Shown here piece by piece: positions 1 to 8,467 of a stretch of DNA of 64,000 bases. Source of the DNA: Candidatus Gastranaerophilales bacterium. GTDB taxonomy: Bacteria; Cyanobacteriota; Vampirovibrionia; Gastranaerophilales; Gastranaerophilaceae. Each line of letters begins with the position of its first letter. The stretch's first letter is position 1. The notes beneath the pieces are model-generated. The model saw nothing but the letters and a program-made list of their open reading frames with translations. It did no database searches and was not told the origin of the DNA. The stretch covers positions 62,001 through 126,000 of the forward strand of contig CALUVR010000002.1 in assembly GCA_944324285.1 (NCBI GenBank), written 5' to 3'. Both the position numbers and the translations under genes were made by a program.

Positions 1-939
1 ACCCATAGAGAAGTTATTACAGGAAAAATTGAAAAATCGGACTGTATTTTAGGCGGAAGTGTTTCGCAGATAAAAAAGATAGCCGACAAATTGCAAAATC
101 AGCCGTTCGGCTTGAAGCTTCTCGGGGAAAAACTTGTAGCCGATTATAGAAAGCCGGAAAAAGTTAAAATTATGGGAATTTTAAACGTCACGGATAATTC
201 TTTTTCTGACGGCGGTGAATATCTTGATACAGCAAAAGCTTTTGCGCATGTGAAAGAAATGATTTCTGACGGGGCGGATATAATTGATATAGGTGCAGAA
301 TCGACAAAGCCAGGTTCAGATCCTGTCCCTCCTGACATTCAGCTTCAAAGGCTTTTGCCTGTAATGGAACTTATAAAAAAAGAAAATATGAAAATTCCTG
401 TAAGTATTGATACAAGGAGTGCAGTAGTTGCTGAAAAATTAATTAAAGCCGGTGCCGCGATAATAAACGATGTATCAGGTATGACTTATGATTGGTGTAT
501 GGCTGATGTTATAGCAAAGTATGATGTGCCGGTAATAATTCAGCACTCTAAAGGAACTCCTAAGAATATGCAGGATGCACCTGTTTATAAGCACCTTATG
601 GATGAAATATTCTTTGATTTAAAGCGTCAGATTGAATTTGCTGAAGAAAAAGGAATTTCCAAGAATAAAATAATAGTAGACCCAGGGATAGGATTTGGAA
701 AAACAAGAGAACAAAATTTTGAGATATTAAAAAGGATAGAAGAATTGCGCTTGCTAGATCGTCCGATAATGATAGGCTTATCCAGAAAAAGCCTTCTTGC
801 ACTGCAAGATGAGGATAATATGACAAAAGATATCTTTACGGTAGCATTGAATACTTTAGCTGTAGAGCGCCATGTCGATATAATCCGTGTTCATAATGTA
901 AAATTACACAGAAAACTTCTTAATATGCTGAATAAATAG
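1..939 (+). CDS. folP: Dihydropteroate synthase, 5' truncated by window edge
   Basis: Joins 6-hydroxymethyl-dihydropterin diphosphate to p-aminobenzoate in folate synthesis (cytosol). The reading frame is open to base 1, so the TTG at 91 is not the real start; about 312 codons are visible. The DHPS core begins near codon 57 with MGILNVTDNSFSDGG, followed by GADIIDIGAESTKPGS, INDVSGM, DPGIGFGKT, GLSRKS and the terminal RVHNV. The codons before the core (ITGKIEKSDCILGG, QPFGLKLLGE) match the N-terminal extension of the long, roughly 400-residue DHPS form that I recall from clostridia and delta-proteobacteria. The PTPDSF-type loop reads NVTDNSF, which is usual for that long form. Function is confident; the length of the missing 5' part is unknown. 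Confidence 0.95.
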   Translation, partial: THREVITGKIEKSDCILGGSVSQIKKIADKLQNQPFGLKLLGEKLVADYRKPEKVKIMGILNVTDNSFSDGGEYLDTAKAFAHVKEMISDGADIIDIGAESTKPGSDPVPPDIQLQRLLPVMELIKKENMKIPVSIDTRSAVVAEKLIKAGAAIINDVSGMTYDWCMADVIAKYDVPVIIQHSKGTPKNMQDAPVYKHLMDEIFFDLKRQIEFAEEKGISKNKIIVDPGIGFGKTREQNFEILKRIEELRLLDRPIMIGLSRKSLLALQDEDNMTKDIFTVALNTLAVERHVDIIRVHNVKLHRKLLNMLNK

Positions 940-985
940 CAAAAAATCATTTTGCGGATTTTTAATACATTGGAATTCCGGTCCC

Positions 986-1537
986 ATGATAATCAGAAGT
1001 AAAAATGCAGAGAAATTTATAAGATATTCGGGGAAAAAGCTCAATGCGCCTCAGCAGGCGGTAATAATGGGCGTTTCATCTTTAATGTTTCAACCTTATA
1101 TCAACAGAAAGAATAAGCAGCTAGACGAAGATACTCGTGATATGGCTGTTGCAAGGTCTATCGGAAAAAGTATAACAGGGAATGTTTCTGATTTTGTGAC
1201 GAGGGTTTTTTCAATATTTGCGGTTACAAAATTGTCCAATTATGTTATAAATAGTGTAAAAACTGATGCTGATTTTGTAACGGGAGTAAGCCCGAAATCA
1301 AAACTTGATATATTTACTCCTAATATAAGAGAGGGATTTATTCCTCAGACTCGCAAGGAATTTTTAAAAGACTTTAAATCATATAGAGTTGCAATGGGCG
1401 CGCTTTTGGCAACCGGTCTTTCAGTGTTTGTAAAAACGACAGTCGAACTGCCTGCTACAAAATATTTGACTGATTATTTTTACAAAAGGGAAAAATTAAA
1501 AAAGGAAAAGCATGATAAAACCGACGTTAATAAATAG
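986..1537 (+). CDS. Unrecognised 183-aa protein, possibly membrane-associated
   Basis: I do not recognise this family. The 183-residue product is basic, with two moderately hydrophobic stretches (about residues 65-85, VFSIFAVTKLSNYVI, and 130-150, MGALLATGLSVFV) and a Lys-rich C-terminus. There is no signal peptide. It begins 46 bp after folP and its last 26 bp overlap the next gene, so the two downstream genes are very likely co-transcribed and translationally coupled. The upstream ribosome site is weak. Composition and codon use look like the neighbouring genes, so it is probably a real lineage-restricted gene. Confidence 0.7.
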   Translation: MIIRSKNAEKFIRYSGKKLNAPQQAVIMGVSSLMFQPYINRKNKQLDEDTRDMAVARSIGKSITGNVSDFVTRVFSIFAVTKLSNYVINSVKTDADFVTGVSPKSKLDIFTPNIREGFIPQTRKEFLKDFKSYRVAMGALLATGLSVFVKTTVELPATKYLTDYFYKREKLKKEKHDKTDVNK

Positions 1538-2147
1538 GTTTACGAATACCATATATAAAAAATACGCGAAGGACAGCGGCAAACTTTTAGTTCATGTAGG
1601 AACAGGAGTGACTGCAATTGGGGCGTCGGCGCAGGTGGGGATGCTGCTTGCTGATAAAGATATTCAGGGGCATACGAAAAAATTTCTGGTAAACCAGGAG
1701 ATAATTACATCAGGAACTTGTATTGCTCTGTATTATGGAATTTGCGAAACAACAAGAGTTGCAGTGAATAAAATGATAGAAAAGGGAAAGGTTTTGACTT
1801 CCTCTGCGGCTTCTTGTATTTCTATATTAAATAAAGATAATTCGGATTGTAAACCGGAGGATTGGAAAAAAGTATTTACAAAAGAGGAGATGAAAAAAGG
1901 AATTTCTTTTAATCTTGAGAATATAAAATACACTGAAATATATAACAAAACAAAAGACAGTTTAAAACCGTCGGTTGCGGAGGGTGCTAAAAAGGCGTTA
2001 ACGGTATTTCAGGACTATAAAAACGGAGCGGGAGTTCTTTCTGTTTTGGCGGCCTCAATTTTTGCAGGAAATATAGCAGGCCCTGTTATCGGAAATTTGA
2101 TTGCATCGCTTCCAACAAAGCGTGAAAGCAAAAATGCTGAGGAATAA
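1512..2147 (+). CDS. Unrecognised 211-aa protein with hydrophobic segments
   Basis: No family recognised. The start lies inside the end of the upstream 183-aa gene, preceded by AAAAGGAAAAG, which fits coupled translation. Residues about 25-50 (HVGTGVTAIGASAQVGMLL) and 60-80 are Gly/Ala-rich and hydrophobic, and a third hydrophobic segment lies at 175-200 (GVLSVLAASIFAGNIAGPV), so peripheral or integral membrane association is possible. The middle is charged. The pair looks like a two-gene unit of a lineage-specific membrane-linked protein set. It ends 20 bp before the inverted terminal repeat of the mobile-like element at 2168. Confidence 0.7.
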   Translation: MIKPTLINRFTNTIYKKYAKDSGKLLVHVGTGVTAIGASAQVGMLLADKDIQGHTKKFLVNQEIITSGTCIALYYGICETTRVAVNKMIEKGKVLTSSAASCISILNKDNSDCKPEDWKKVFTKEEMKKGISFNLENIKYTEIYNKTKDSLKPSVAEGAKKALTVFQDYKNGAGVLSVLAASIFAGNIAGPVIGNLIASLPTKRESKNAEE

Positions 2148-2167
2148 GTGAAGCGCTTATTTCAACA

Positions 2168-2808
2168 TAAGGAAATAGTCTAGTGCGCAAAAGACCTTAG
2201 TCTATTTTTATATGGGGCTTGTGCAGCCCCAAACCCCGCACTGACATTCTTTTACTTTTTTGCGATGAAAAGCGTATTGCCGTCAGAGGGCAGAAGCATA
2301 CGCTATGCGTATGCGTGCCCGTTTAACGGCGGCAAGCAAGCTGAAAAAGAATGTCAGCCAAGAAAAAGAAACACGCTTATATTACACGCTGCTACGCAGC
2401 GCAAAGACCAAATGGATGTCGTTAAATGCTAACGCGTTTAACCTTTGAGCCTCACTATTGCACTACGTGCACGTTCGGCGACCTGCCTGTAGCAGTTCTG
2501 AATAAAATCCCCCCTGCCCGCTTTCCATTGGGGGTAAAGTCAAAGCCTCCCTTGTAAAGGGAGGTGGTGCGTAAGCACCGGAGGGTTTTCATGCGAGCGT
2601 GCGGCGTAGCCGCGATAGCGAGCATATAAGGTTGAAGGCTCTGCCTTCAACTACTTCCATTTGATTTTGCGGCGCGAAGCGACGCTGTATACGATTGCGT
2701 TTTTCTCTTTCTTTGGTTCATTTCTTTCTCTTTTAATCGCAATAAAAGAGAAAGAAATGAACATAAAAGAATAGACTAGTGCCTTTTGCGCACTTGACTA
2801 TTTCCTTA
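2168..2808. mobile_element. MITE-like structured element, copy 1 (641 bp)
   Basis: The ends are near-perfect inverted repeats: 2168-2193 and the reverse complement of 2783-2808 match over 26 bp with one mismatch, and weaker pairing continues to about 44 bp. The outermost bases are TA followed by AGGAAATAG, which would fit insertion at a TA target as in IS630/Tc1-like elements. No transposase reading frame is present. The interior is GC-richer than the genome and is a chain of hairpins: GGGGCT/AGCCCC at 2214, a three-part stem at 2277-2335, a CCTCCCTTGTAAAGGGAGG module, TTGAAGGC/GCCTTCAA near 2632, and a perfect 20-bp stem near 2717-2763. A second copy lies at 31244-31776. Confidence 0.75.
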
Positions 2809-2874
2809 GCATTTTACAAATGACGCGGTTTCTAATAAAGTGGAAATATTTTTTTTACGTGTAATAATTAAAGT

Positions 2875-5697
2875 ATGCTAGATAAGATTACGATTAAGGG
2901 TGCTAAGGAACATAACTTAAAAGACGTATCGCTGGAAATTCCGAAAAACGAACTGATTGTTTTTACTGGTGTTTCAGGCTCCGGTAAAAGCTCGCTTGCT
3001 TTTGATACAATTTTTGCGGAAGGGCAAAGACGGTATATTGAAAGTCTTTCTACCTATGCAAGACAGTTTCTTGGTCAGATGGATAAGCCTGATGTTGAAT
3101 ATATAGACGGGCTTTCTCCTGCAATATCTATTGACCAGAAATCCACAAGCAACAACCCGCGATCAACCGTCGGGACGGTTACGGAGATTTATGATTACCT
3201 GAGGCTTTTGTACGCGCGCGTCGGAACCCCTTTTTGTCCCGAGTGCGGTGCAGAGATTAAACCTCAGACGATTGATGAAATAGTTAATAATATACTGAAA
3301 CTTGGAGAAGGCACTAAAATCCAAATTCTTGCACCTATTGCACGAGGCAAAAAAGGCGAGTTCCAGTCAACCTTTGAAGAACTCCGTCAGGAAGGATTTG
3401 TCAGAGTTAAGGTTGACGATGAGATTTGTAATCTGGATGAAGATGAAATTAAACTCAATAAAACCAAAAAGCATAATATTTATGTTGTTGTTGATAGAAT
3501 AGTCGTAAAAGAAAGTGCACAATCACGTATTGCCGACAGTGTCCAGATTGCGTTGAAAAAGGCAGATGGAATAGTAATCGTTGATGTTGTCGGAGATAAG
3601 GAAATTATTTACAGCGAAAAACTTTCCTGCCCTCATTGTAATATAAGTTTTGAAGAATTAGCCCCGAGGATTTTCTCATTTAACGCGCCGTATGGAGCTT
3701 GCGAGCGCTGCGGCGGATTGGGTGCGGATTTTGTGATAGATCCTGATTTAATTGTTCCGGATAGAAAAAAATCACTTAATGACGGAGCAATTTATCCGTG
3801 GTCTAAGACTTCAACATCATACTACGAAGATGTCCTTAAATCTGTTTGTGACCATTACGGTATTGATATGGATAAGCCTTTTGAGGATTTGTCTGACGAA
3901 CATCAGAGCATAATCCTTTATGGAGGTGAAGATATTCTTCCGTTTAGAGTCCAGAAATTCGGCACCCACAGGTACGAAACAAAATACCACAGATATATAG
4001 GCGTAATTCCTTTCCTTGAAAAGCGTTACAATGATTCATCAGGCGAATACTGGCGTGATGAAATCGAAAAATATATGGTGACAACCCCTTGTCCTAAGTG
4101 CGGCGGTGCAAGATTAAAACCTTTTCCGCTTGCGGTCAGAATTAAGGGGAAAAATATATATGAATTTACTCTGATGCCTATAGATGAAGCAATGGATTTT
4201 ATAAACGATTTGTATCTTGAACTCAATGAATACCAGCTTCATATAGCAAAGCAAATTCTTGATGAAATTCGTGCGCGTTTGAGATTTATGTGTGATGTTG
4301 GGCTTTCTTATCTTAACCTTGCCCGCCGTGCAGGAACTCTTTCAGGCGGCGAAGCACAGCGTATCAGGCTCGCAACCCAGATAGGAAGTGGCTTGTCAGG
4401 TGTTTTGTATGTGCTTGATGAACCTTCAATAGGACTTCACCAGAGAGATAACGACAGGCTTATAAAAACCCTTATAAAACTCCGTAACCTTGGAAATACT
4501 TTAATTGTCGTAGAACACGACGAAGATACAATGCGAAATGCCGATTATATCGTTGATATTGGACCTAAAGCAGGTATTAACGGCGGAAAAATTGTTGCTC
4601 AAGGGTCGCTGCAGGATATTATTGATTGCAAAGACTCTCTTACCGGTCAATATCTGAGCGGTGTAAGACAAATTCCTGTTCCTGAAACTGTCCGTGAAGG
4701 CAACGGAAATTTTCTTCACGTTAAAAATGCTTACCTGAATAACCTGAAACATATTGATGTAGATATTCCGCTCGGAAAAATTGTTGTCCTGACAGGGGTT
4801 TCAGGTTCCGGCAAATCAACCCTTATGCAGAGTTTGATTTACGAATACGCAATCCACAAAGTCCGCGGCAGTAAACCGAAACCGCAGGGAGTTGAAGAAA
4901 TTACAGGCTTTGAAAATATTGATAAAGTCATTGACATAGACCAATCCCCGATAGGCAGAACCCCGCGTTCAAACCCTGCCACTTATACCGATGTATTTAC
5001 CCATATAAGAGATTTGTATTCCAAAACAAATGAGGCAAAAGTTCGCGGCTACAAACCAGGACGTTTCAGTTTTAACGTAAAAGGCGGACGATGCGAAGCC
5101 TGCAAAGGCGACGGTGTTAACAAAATCGAAATGAATTTTCTTTCGGATGTATATGTGAAATGCCCTGTATGTAAAGGCAAACGCTATAACAGAGAAACTC
5201 TTGAAGTTAAATATAAAGGAAAAAATATTTCGGAAGTCCTTGATATGAGCGTGAAAGAAGCGCTTGAGTTCTTTGAAAATGTTCCGTCTATCAGAAATAA
5301 ACTTCAAACCCTGTATGACGTAGGGCTTGATTATATTAAACTCGGACAAAGTGCCACAACCCTTTCAGGCGGAGAAGCCCAGAGAATTAAACTAGCCTCG
5401 GAACTTACAAAACGTGCTACAGGGAAAACGCTTTATCTGTTGGATGAGCCATCTGTAGGTCTGCACTGGTATGATCTTGATAAATTGATTAAAATAATTC
5501 AACAGCTTGCAGATCAAGGGAATACAATTCTCATAATTGAACATAACCTTGATTTGATAAAAGTTGCGGATTACATAATTGATTTGGGACCGGAAGGAGG
5601 AAGCTCAGGCGGTGAAGTCGTTGCTACAGGTTCTCCTAAAGAAATAGCTAAAAATAAAAAATCGTTTACGGGACAATACCTGAAAGGTGTTCTATAA
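2875..5697 (+). CDS. uvrA: Excinuclease ABC subunit A
   Basis: Damage-recognition ATPase of nucleotide excision repair; it works as a dimer with UvrB on DNA. The 940-residue length is typical. Walker A motifs GVSGSGKSS (about residues 32-40) and GVSGSGKST (about 641) and two [11 protein letters not shown] signatures are present. Zinc modules are seen at about 252-280 (CPHC...CERCGG) and 740-767 (CEACKGDG...CPVCKG). The UvrA hallmark [14 protein letters not shown] follows the first nucleotide-binding site. No Shine-Dalgarno sequence precedes the ATG; a TAATAA hexamer lies 7 nt upstream, so a very short leader is possible. It stands alone, between the structured element and a secreted-protein pair. 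Confidence 0.97.
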   Translation: MLDKITIKGAKEHNLKDVSLEIPKNELIVFTGVSGSGKSSLAFDTIFAEGQRRYIESLSTYARQFLGQMDKPDVEYIDGLSPAISIDQKSTSNNPRSTVGTVTEIYDYLRLLYARVGTPFCPECGAEIKPQTIDEIVNNILKLGEGTKIQILAPIARGKKGEFQSTFEELRQEGFVRVKVDDEICNLDEDEIKLNKTKKHNIYVVVDRIVVKESAQSRIADSVQIALKKADGIVIVDVVGDKEIIYSEKLSCPHCNISFEELAPRIFSFNAPYGACERCGGLGADFVIDPDLIVPDRKKSLNDGAIYPWSKTSTSYYEDVLKSVCDHYGIDMDKPFEDLSDEHQSIILYGGEDILPFRVQKFGTHRYETKYHRYIGVIPFLEKRYNDSSGEYWRDEIEKYMVTTPCPKCGGARLKPFPLAVRIKGKNIYEFTLMPIDEAMDFINDLYLELNEYQLHIAKQILDEIRARLRFMCDVGLSYLNLARRAGTLSGGEAQRIRLATQIGSGLSGVLYVLDEPSIGLHQRDNDRLIKTLIKLRNLGNTLIVVEHDEDTMRNADYIVDIGPKAGINGGKIVAQGSLQDIIDCKDSLTGQYLSGVRQIPVPETVREGNGNFLHVKNAYLNNLKHIDVDIPLGKIVVLTGVSGSGKSTLMQSLIYEYAIHKVRGSKPKPQGVEEITGFENIDKVIDIDQSPIGRTPRSNPATYTDVFTHIRDLYSKTNEAKVRGYKPGRFSFNVKGGRCEACKGDGVNKIEMNFLSDVYVKCPVCKGKRYNRETLEVKYKGKNISEVLDMSVKEALEFFENVPSIRNKLQTLYDVGLDYIKLGQSATTLSGGEAQRIKLASELTKRATGKTLYLLDEPSVGLHWYDLDKLIKIIQQLADQGNTILIIEHNLDLIKVADYIIDLGPEGGSSGGEVVATGSPKEIAKNKKSFTGQYLKGVL

Positions 5698-5752
5698 ATT
5701 ATAGGATTTTGTATATATATTTCCGCCAAACATACTTAAAAGATAAACATAC

Positions 5753-5817
5753 TGTCATTCCGAACTTGTTTCGGAATCTTACCACCGGCTAGACACTGAA
5801 ACAATTTCAGGGTGACA
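5753..5817. repeat. GTCATTCCGAACTTG-type palindromic repeat
   Basis: About 65 bp downstream of uvrA with an internal hairpin (ATTCCGAA...TTCGGAAT) and a terminal GTCA...TGAC pairing (TGTCATTC to GGGTGACA). It resembles the dispersed palindrome at 35415-35476, where the same layout reads GTCACCCTGAAC...GTTCAGCATGAC. It is probably non-coding and may act as a weak terminator for uvrA. Confidence 0.6.
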
Positions 5818-5868
5818 ATTTTGGTAATTATTTGTGAAATTTGCTACATAAGTCCCAATTTATATATA

Positions 5869-5897
5869 TTGACGCTTTTTGAAAGATATGTTATTAT
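5869..5897 (+). promoter_or_regulatory. Sigma70-type promoter for the secreted pair
   Basis: TTGACG (5869-5874), a 17-bp spacer and TATTAT (5892-5897) form a near-consensus promoter. The predicted start near 5904 leaves a leader of about 30 nt with AGGAG just before the ATG at 5933. Confidence 0.65.
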
Positions 5898-5932
5898 TAA
5901 ATTATATAATGATATCATCAGGAGATTTTTGT

Positions 5933-6550
5933 ATGAAAAAATTTTTATCAGGTATAATAATTGCATTAATGATGGCTTTCGGTCAGTCTGTTCTAGCTAA
6001 AACCGTTCCGGTCGAGGCTATGACATCTTTTTCTGCAAATAACCCTCCTGATACTATGATTGTTAAAGTTAAAAGCAATATTCAGGTAACTGAAGATTTA
6101 GTGCTTTTTGAAAATTTTCTTGTAAGAGGCAAAATTGCAATGCAGAAAAACGGTGCATTTGCTTTTATCCCTTACGCTTATGTAAATATTCATAACGAGG
6201 AAGCTCAGTTCCAGCCGCAAACTTACGGTTCTTTTGCTGGTCTTTTGAATAACGGGCAGGTGGTTCCTGCAAAAGCTCCTTTGACGTTGAATAAAGGTCA
6301 GCTTTTTGTTTTGAATTTTAAAGATGTTAAAAAAGCTGAAAATAATCAGGTTAACCAGAGTCTTTCAGGTACGCCATCAGAGGTTTTGATTGATGTTTTT
6401 GTTCCTGCAACGGAAGAATCTCAACGACCTTTCAGTACGTGGCTGCCTGGTATCCCGAGAACAGATCTCCCGACTATGGATGCTACAAACCGTTATAACC
6501 CTGCTATGCCGTTGAGAAGTATTCTCCAGCAGAGAGAATTTTTAAGATAA
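5933..6550 (+). CDS. Secreted protein, tandem paralogue A (205 aa)
   Basis: Function unknown. I chose the ATG at 5933 because AGGAG lies 8 nt upstream and the product then starts with a clear Sec signal peptide (MKKFLSGIIIALMMAFG, cleavage after SVLA). The mature part opens with VPVEAMTSFSANNPPDTM, which aligns with VQALTDFSTESPANS of the next gene, and both continue into a beta-rich region with alternating hydrophobics. No lipobox, Cys pair or catalytic motif is seen. It is probably periplasmic or an envelope protein. The promoter at 5869 likely drives both genes. Clear as a gene, unknown as to role. Confidence 0.8.
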   Translation: MKKFLSGIIIALMMAFGQSVLAKTVPVEAMTSFSANNPPDTMIVKVKSNIQVTEDLVLFENFLVRGKIAMQKNGAFAFIPYAYVNIHNEEAQFQPQTYGSFAGLLNNGQVVPAKAPLTLNKGQLFVLNFKDVKKAENNQVNQSLSGTPSEVLIDVFVPATEESQRPFSTWLPGIPRTDLPTMDATNRYNPAMPLRSILQQREFLR

Positions 6551-6627
6551 GGCATGAGCTGCAGTTCAAAGCTTTGAAAAAATGCTTAATCTGTAATGTA
6601 GATGTAATGTTAAGAAGGCAGGGTGAT

Positions 6628-7236
6628 ATGAAAAAATATTTAATCAGGGTTGGGGTATTAGCTTTTCTTGTGACAGGGATGTCACCGGCTTTTGCAGATA
6701 GGCTTCATGTGCAGGCATTAACTGATTTTTCGACTGAATCACCTGCCAATAGTATTACCTTTCAGGCACTAGATTCCATAGAACTCAGTCCTGATGTCAA
6801 AATATGGAGCGGTGATGTTGTGGATGCTCATATTCAGGAAATAATTCCGCCAAAGCGCCTTAAAAGGAATGCTTCTTTCAAAATTGTGCCGGTAAGTTAC
6901 ACTGATACTGCTGGTAATAAACATGTAATTAATGACGAATTCATAGGTAAATTTTCCCCGAAATTTGAACTTGATAAAGGTCAGCTTGCGAAAAATACTG
7001 CATTGTCAATCGGTAACCATTTCTTTCAAGGTTTAAGTCTTGGATATCACGCATTAGAGGGTGCGGTTAAAAATGAAGAGGGTAACCGCGTAAAATCAAG
7101 TGTTGTTTCTGTTTACAAAAACTCTCCGCTTTCTTATGTGGAAAACGGTCAGGAGTTAGAAATTAAAGAAGGTGACCTATTTTCATTTACCTTCAAAACG
7201 GGTAATAACGACGATGATGACGAAGATGAGCTTTAG
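6628..7236 (+). CDS. Secreted protein, tandem paralogue B (202 aa)
   Basis: Paralogue of the preceding gene, 77 bp downstream. The ATG at 6628 follows AAGGCAGGG and gives a Sec signal peptide ending SPAFA. The mature N-terminus HVQALTDFSTESP matches the sister protein; the remainder is diverged, with a predicted beta-rich body containing YTDTAGNKHVINDEF. The C-terminus is strikingly acidic (NNDDDDEDEL). A longer frame opens at a TTG at 6574 but has no ribosome site and would bury the signal peptide. It is probably co-transcribed with the first member. Confidence 0.78.
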   Translation: MKKYLIRVGVLAFLVTGMSPAFADRLHVQALTDFSTESPANSITFQALDSIELSPDVKIWSGDVVDAHIQEIIPPKRLKRNASFKIVPVSYTDTAGNKHVINDEFIGKFSPKFELDKGQLAKNTALSIGNHFFQGLSLGYHALEGAVKNEEGNRVKSSVVSVYKNSPLSYVENGQELEIKEGDLFSFTFKTGNNDDDDEDEL

Positions 7237-7251
7237 TAATTCATCTGTTTT

Positions 7252-7398
7252 TTAAGCTTCCACTGCTGCGATTTTTAATTGTCCTTTGCCTTCAAGGATG
7301 ATTTCTTTTTCAGAATTATTATCGTCGATAATTAATTTTGTTTTCGGCGTTTCGTTTTCCGTGAAGGTTTCAATTGATTTAATTTCGATGTTTTTCAT
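7252..7398 (-). CDS. Small 48-aa protein, unrecognised
   Basis: A 48-codon frame on the minus strand with an AAGGAATT ribosome site 6 nt before its ATG. The product begins MKNIEIKSIETFTENETP and ends GQLKIAAVEA; it is Glu/Lys/Ile-rich and strongly hydrophilic, with the alternating pattern of beta strands and no Cys. It lies between the 3' end of the secreted pair and the tsf terminator. The ribosome site, the ordinary codon use and the lack of any other explanation for the spacer support it. A function cannot be assigned. Confidence 0.55.
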   Translation of the reverse strand: MKNIEIKSIETFTENETPKTKLIIDDNNSEKEIILEGKGQLKIAAVEA

Positions 7399-7479
7399 AT
7401 TTAATTCCTTTTGAATATTATAATACCAGATTTAAAAATATTTGCAAGCTGCACTATAAGTACAGGCATAAAGCAAAAA

Positions 7480-7503
7480 GATCCGCCATTAATATAGCGG
7501 ATC
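7480..7503 (-). terminator. Rho-independent terminator after tsf
   Basis: GATCCGC/GCGGATC stem with a 10-nt loop; read on the minus strand it is followed by TTTTTGC. It lies 27 bp beyond the tsf stop codon. Confidence 0.75.
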
Positions 7504-7529
7504 TCTTTGTAAAATTAAAGAAATATTTA

Positions 7530-8393
7530 TTAGCCTTTAACCTGACTCATAACTTCTTCTGCGAAGTTATCCTGACGTTTTTCAAGACCTTCACCAAGAG
7601 TATATCTTGTGAATTTCTGAATAGTCAGTTTACCTTCGATTAATTGTCCTACTGTTACGTCAGGGTTTTTAACGAACGGCTGTTCAAGAAGAACTCTTGA
7701 TGCCATAAGTTTATTTACACGACCTTCAACGATTTTTGCTCTGATATTTTCAGGCTTTTTCTGTAAATCTTCTTTACCCATTTCAATTTCAGTTTCGTGG
7801 TCAATTACTGACTGCGGAATTTCCGCTCTTGAAATAAATTCAGGGGCAGAAGATGCGATGTGCAAGCAAATATCGTTCATTAATTCAGCATCTTGTTTGT
7901 CTGTTTCAATTAAAACGCCGATTTTGCCGTTGTGGATGTAAGTTGCGGTGTTACCTTCATAGCGGACAAATCTTCTGAAAGTGATTTTTTCGCCGATAGA
8001 AGCAATTTTTTCTTTGATAACTTCAGAAATAACTTTACCGCATTTAGGGCAAGTTGAAGCAAGAAGTGCATCAACGTCAGCCGGATTTGATTCAGCGACG
8101 AATTGAGCAAGACCGGAAGCTAATTCTTTAAACTCTTCATTTTTAGCAACGAAGTCTGTTTCGCAGTTAACTTCAACCATAGCGCCGCAAGAATCATTAA
8201 CGAAAGAAGCGATAAGACCTTCTGCCGCAATTCTTCCCATCTTTTTATCAGCGGAAGCCATACCTTTTTGGCGGAGAACTTCCATTGCTTTTTCCATATC
8301 ACCGTCAGTTTCGACGAGTGCTTTTTTAGCATCCATCATACCTGCACCGGTTTTGTCACGGAGTTCCTTAACCATTTGAGCTGTAATATTCAT
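7530..8393 (-). CDS. tsf: Elongation factor Ts
   Basis: Guanine-nucleotide exchange factor that recycles EF-Tu. The N-terminal UBA-like domain and the TDFVAKNEEF signature (about residues 79-88) are present, and the length of 287 is ordinary. It follows rpsB in the classical rpsB-tsf order, 74 bp apart. An unusual detail is a CPKCGK pair near residue 116, between the two core subdomains; a single CxxC cannot bind zinc alone, so its meaning is unclear. The ATG is preceded by AAAAGGAGAG. Confidence 0.97.
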   Translation of the reverse strand: MNITAQMVKELRDKTGAGMMDAKKALVETDGDMEKAMEVLRQKGMASADKKMGRIAAEGLIASFVNDSCGAMVEVNCETDFVAKNEEFKELASGLAQFVAESNPADVDALLASTCPKCGKVISEVIKEKIASIGEKITFRRFVRYEGNTATYIHNGKIGVLIETDKQDAELMNDICLHIASSAPEFISRAEIPQSVIDHETEIEMGKEDLQKKPENIRAKIVEGRVNKLMASRVLLEQPFVKNPDVTVGQLIEGKLTIQKFTRYTLGEGLEKRQDNFAEEVMSQVKG

Positions 8394-8415
8394 TATATTT
8401 CTCTCCTTTTTATAA

Positions 8416-8463
8416 GTGAAGAGTGAAGGGGCGTGAAGTTTTTCAACGTCTTCACTCTTCGCG
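8416..8463. repeat. GTGANNN heptamer hairpin in the rpsB-tsf spacer
   Basis: GTGAAGA GTGAAGG then GTGAAGT faces CTTCACTCTTCGC, giving a 13-bp stem with one wobble-type mismatch. It belongs to a family of heptamer-built hairpins seen again at 49407, 51547 and 52065. Its position between rpsB and tsf suggests it stays in the polycistronic mRNA. Confidence 0.6.
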
Positions 8464-8467
8464 TAAA

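Noticed and set aside
2809-2874. LexA-type operator or consensus promoter before uvrA
   Set aside because: No GAAC-N4-GTTC or related palindrome; possible -35/-10 pairs have poor spacing.
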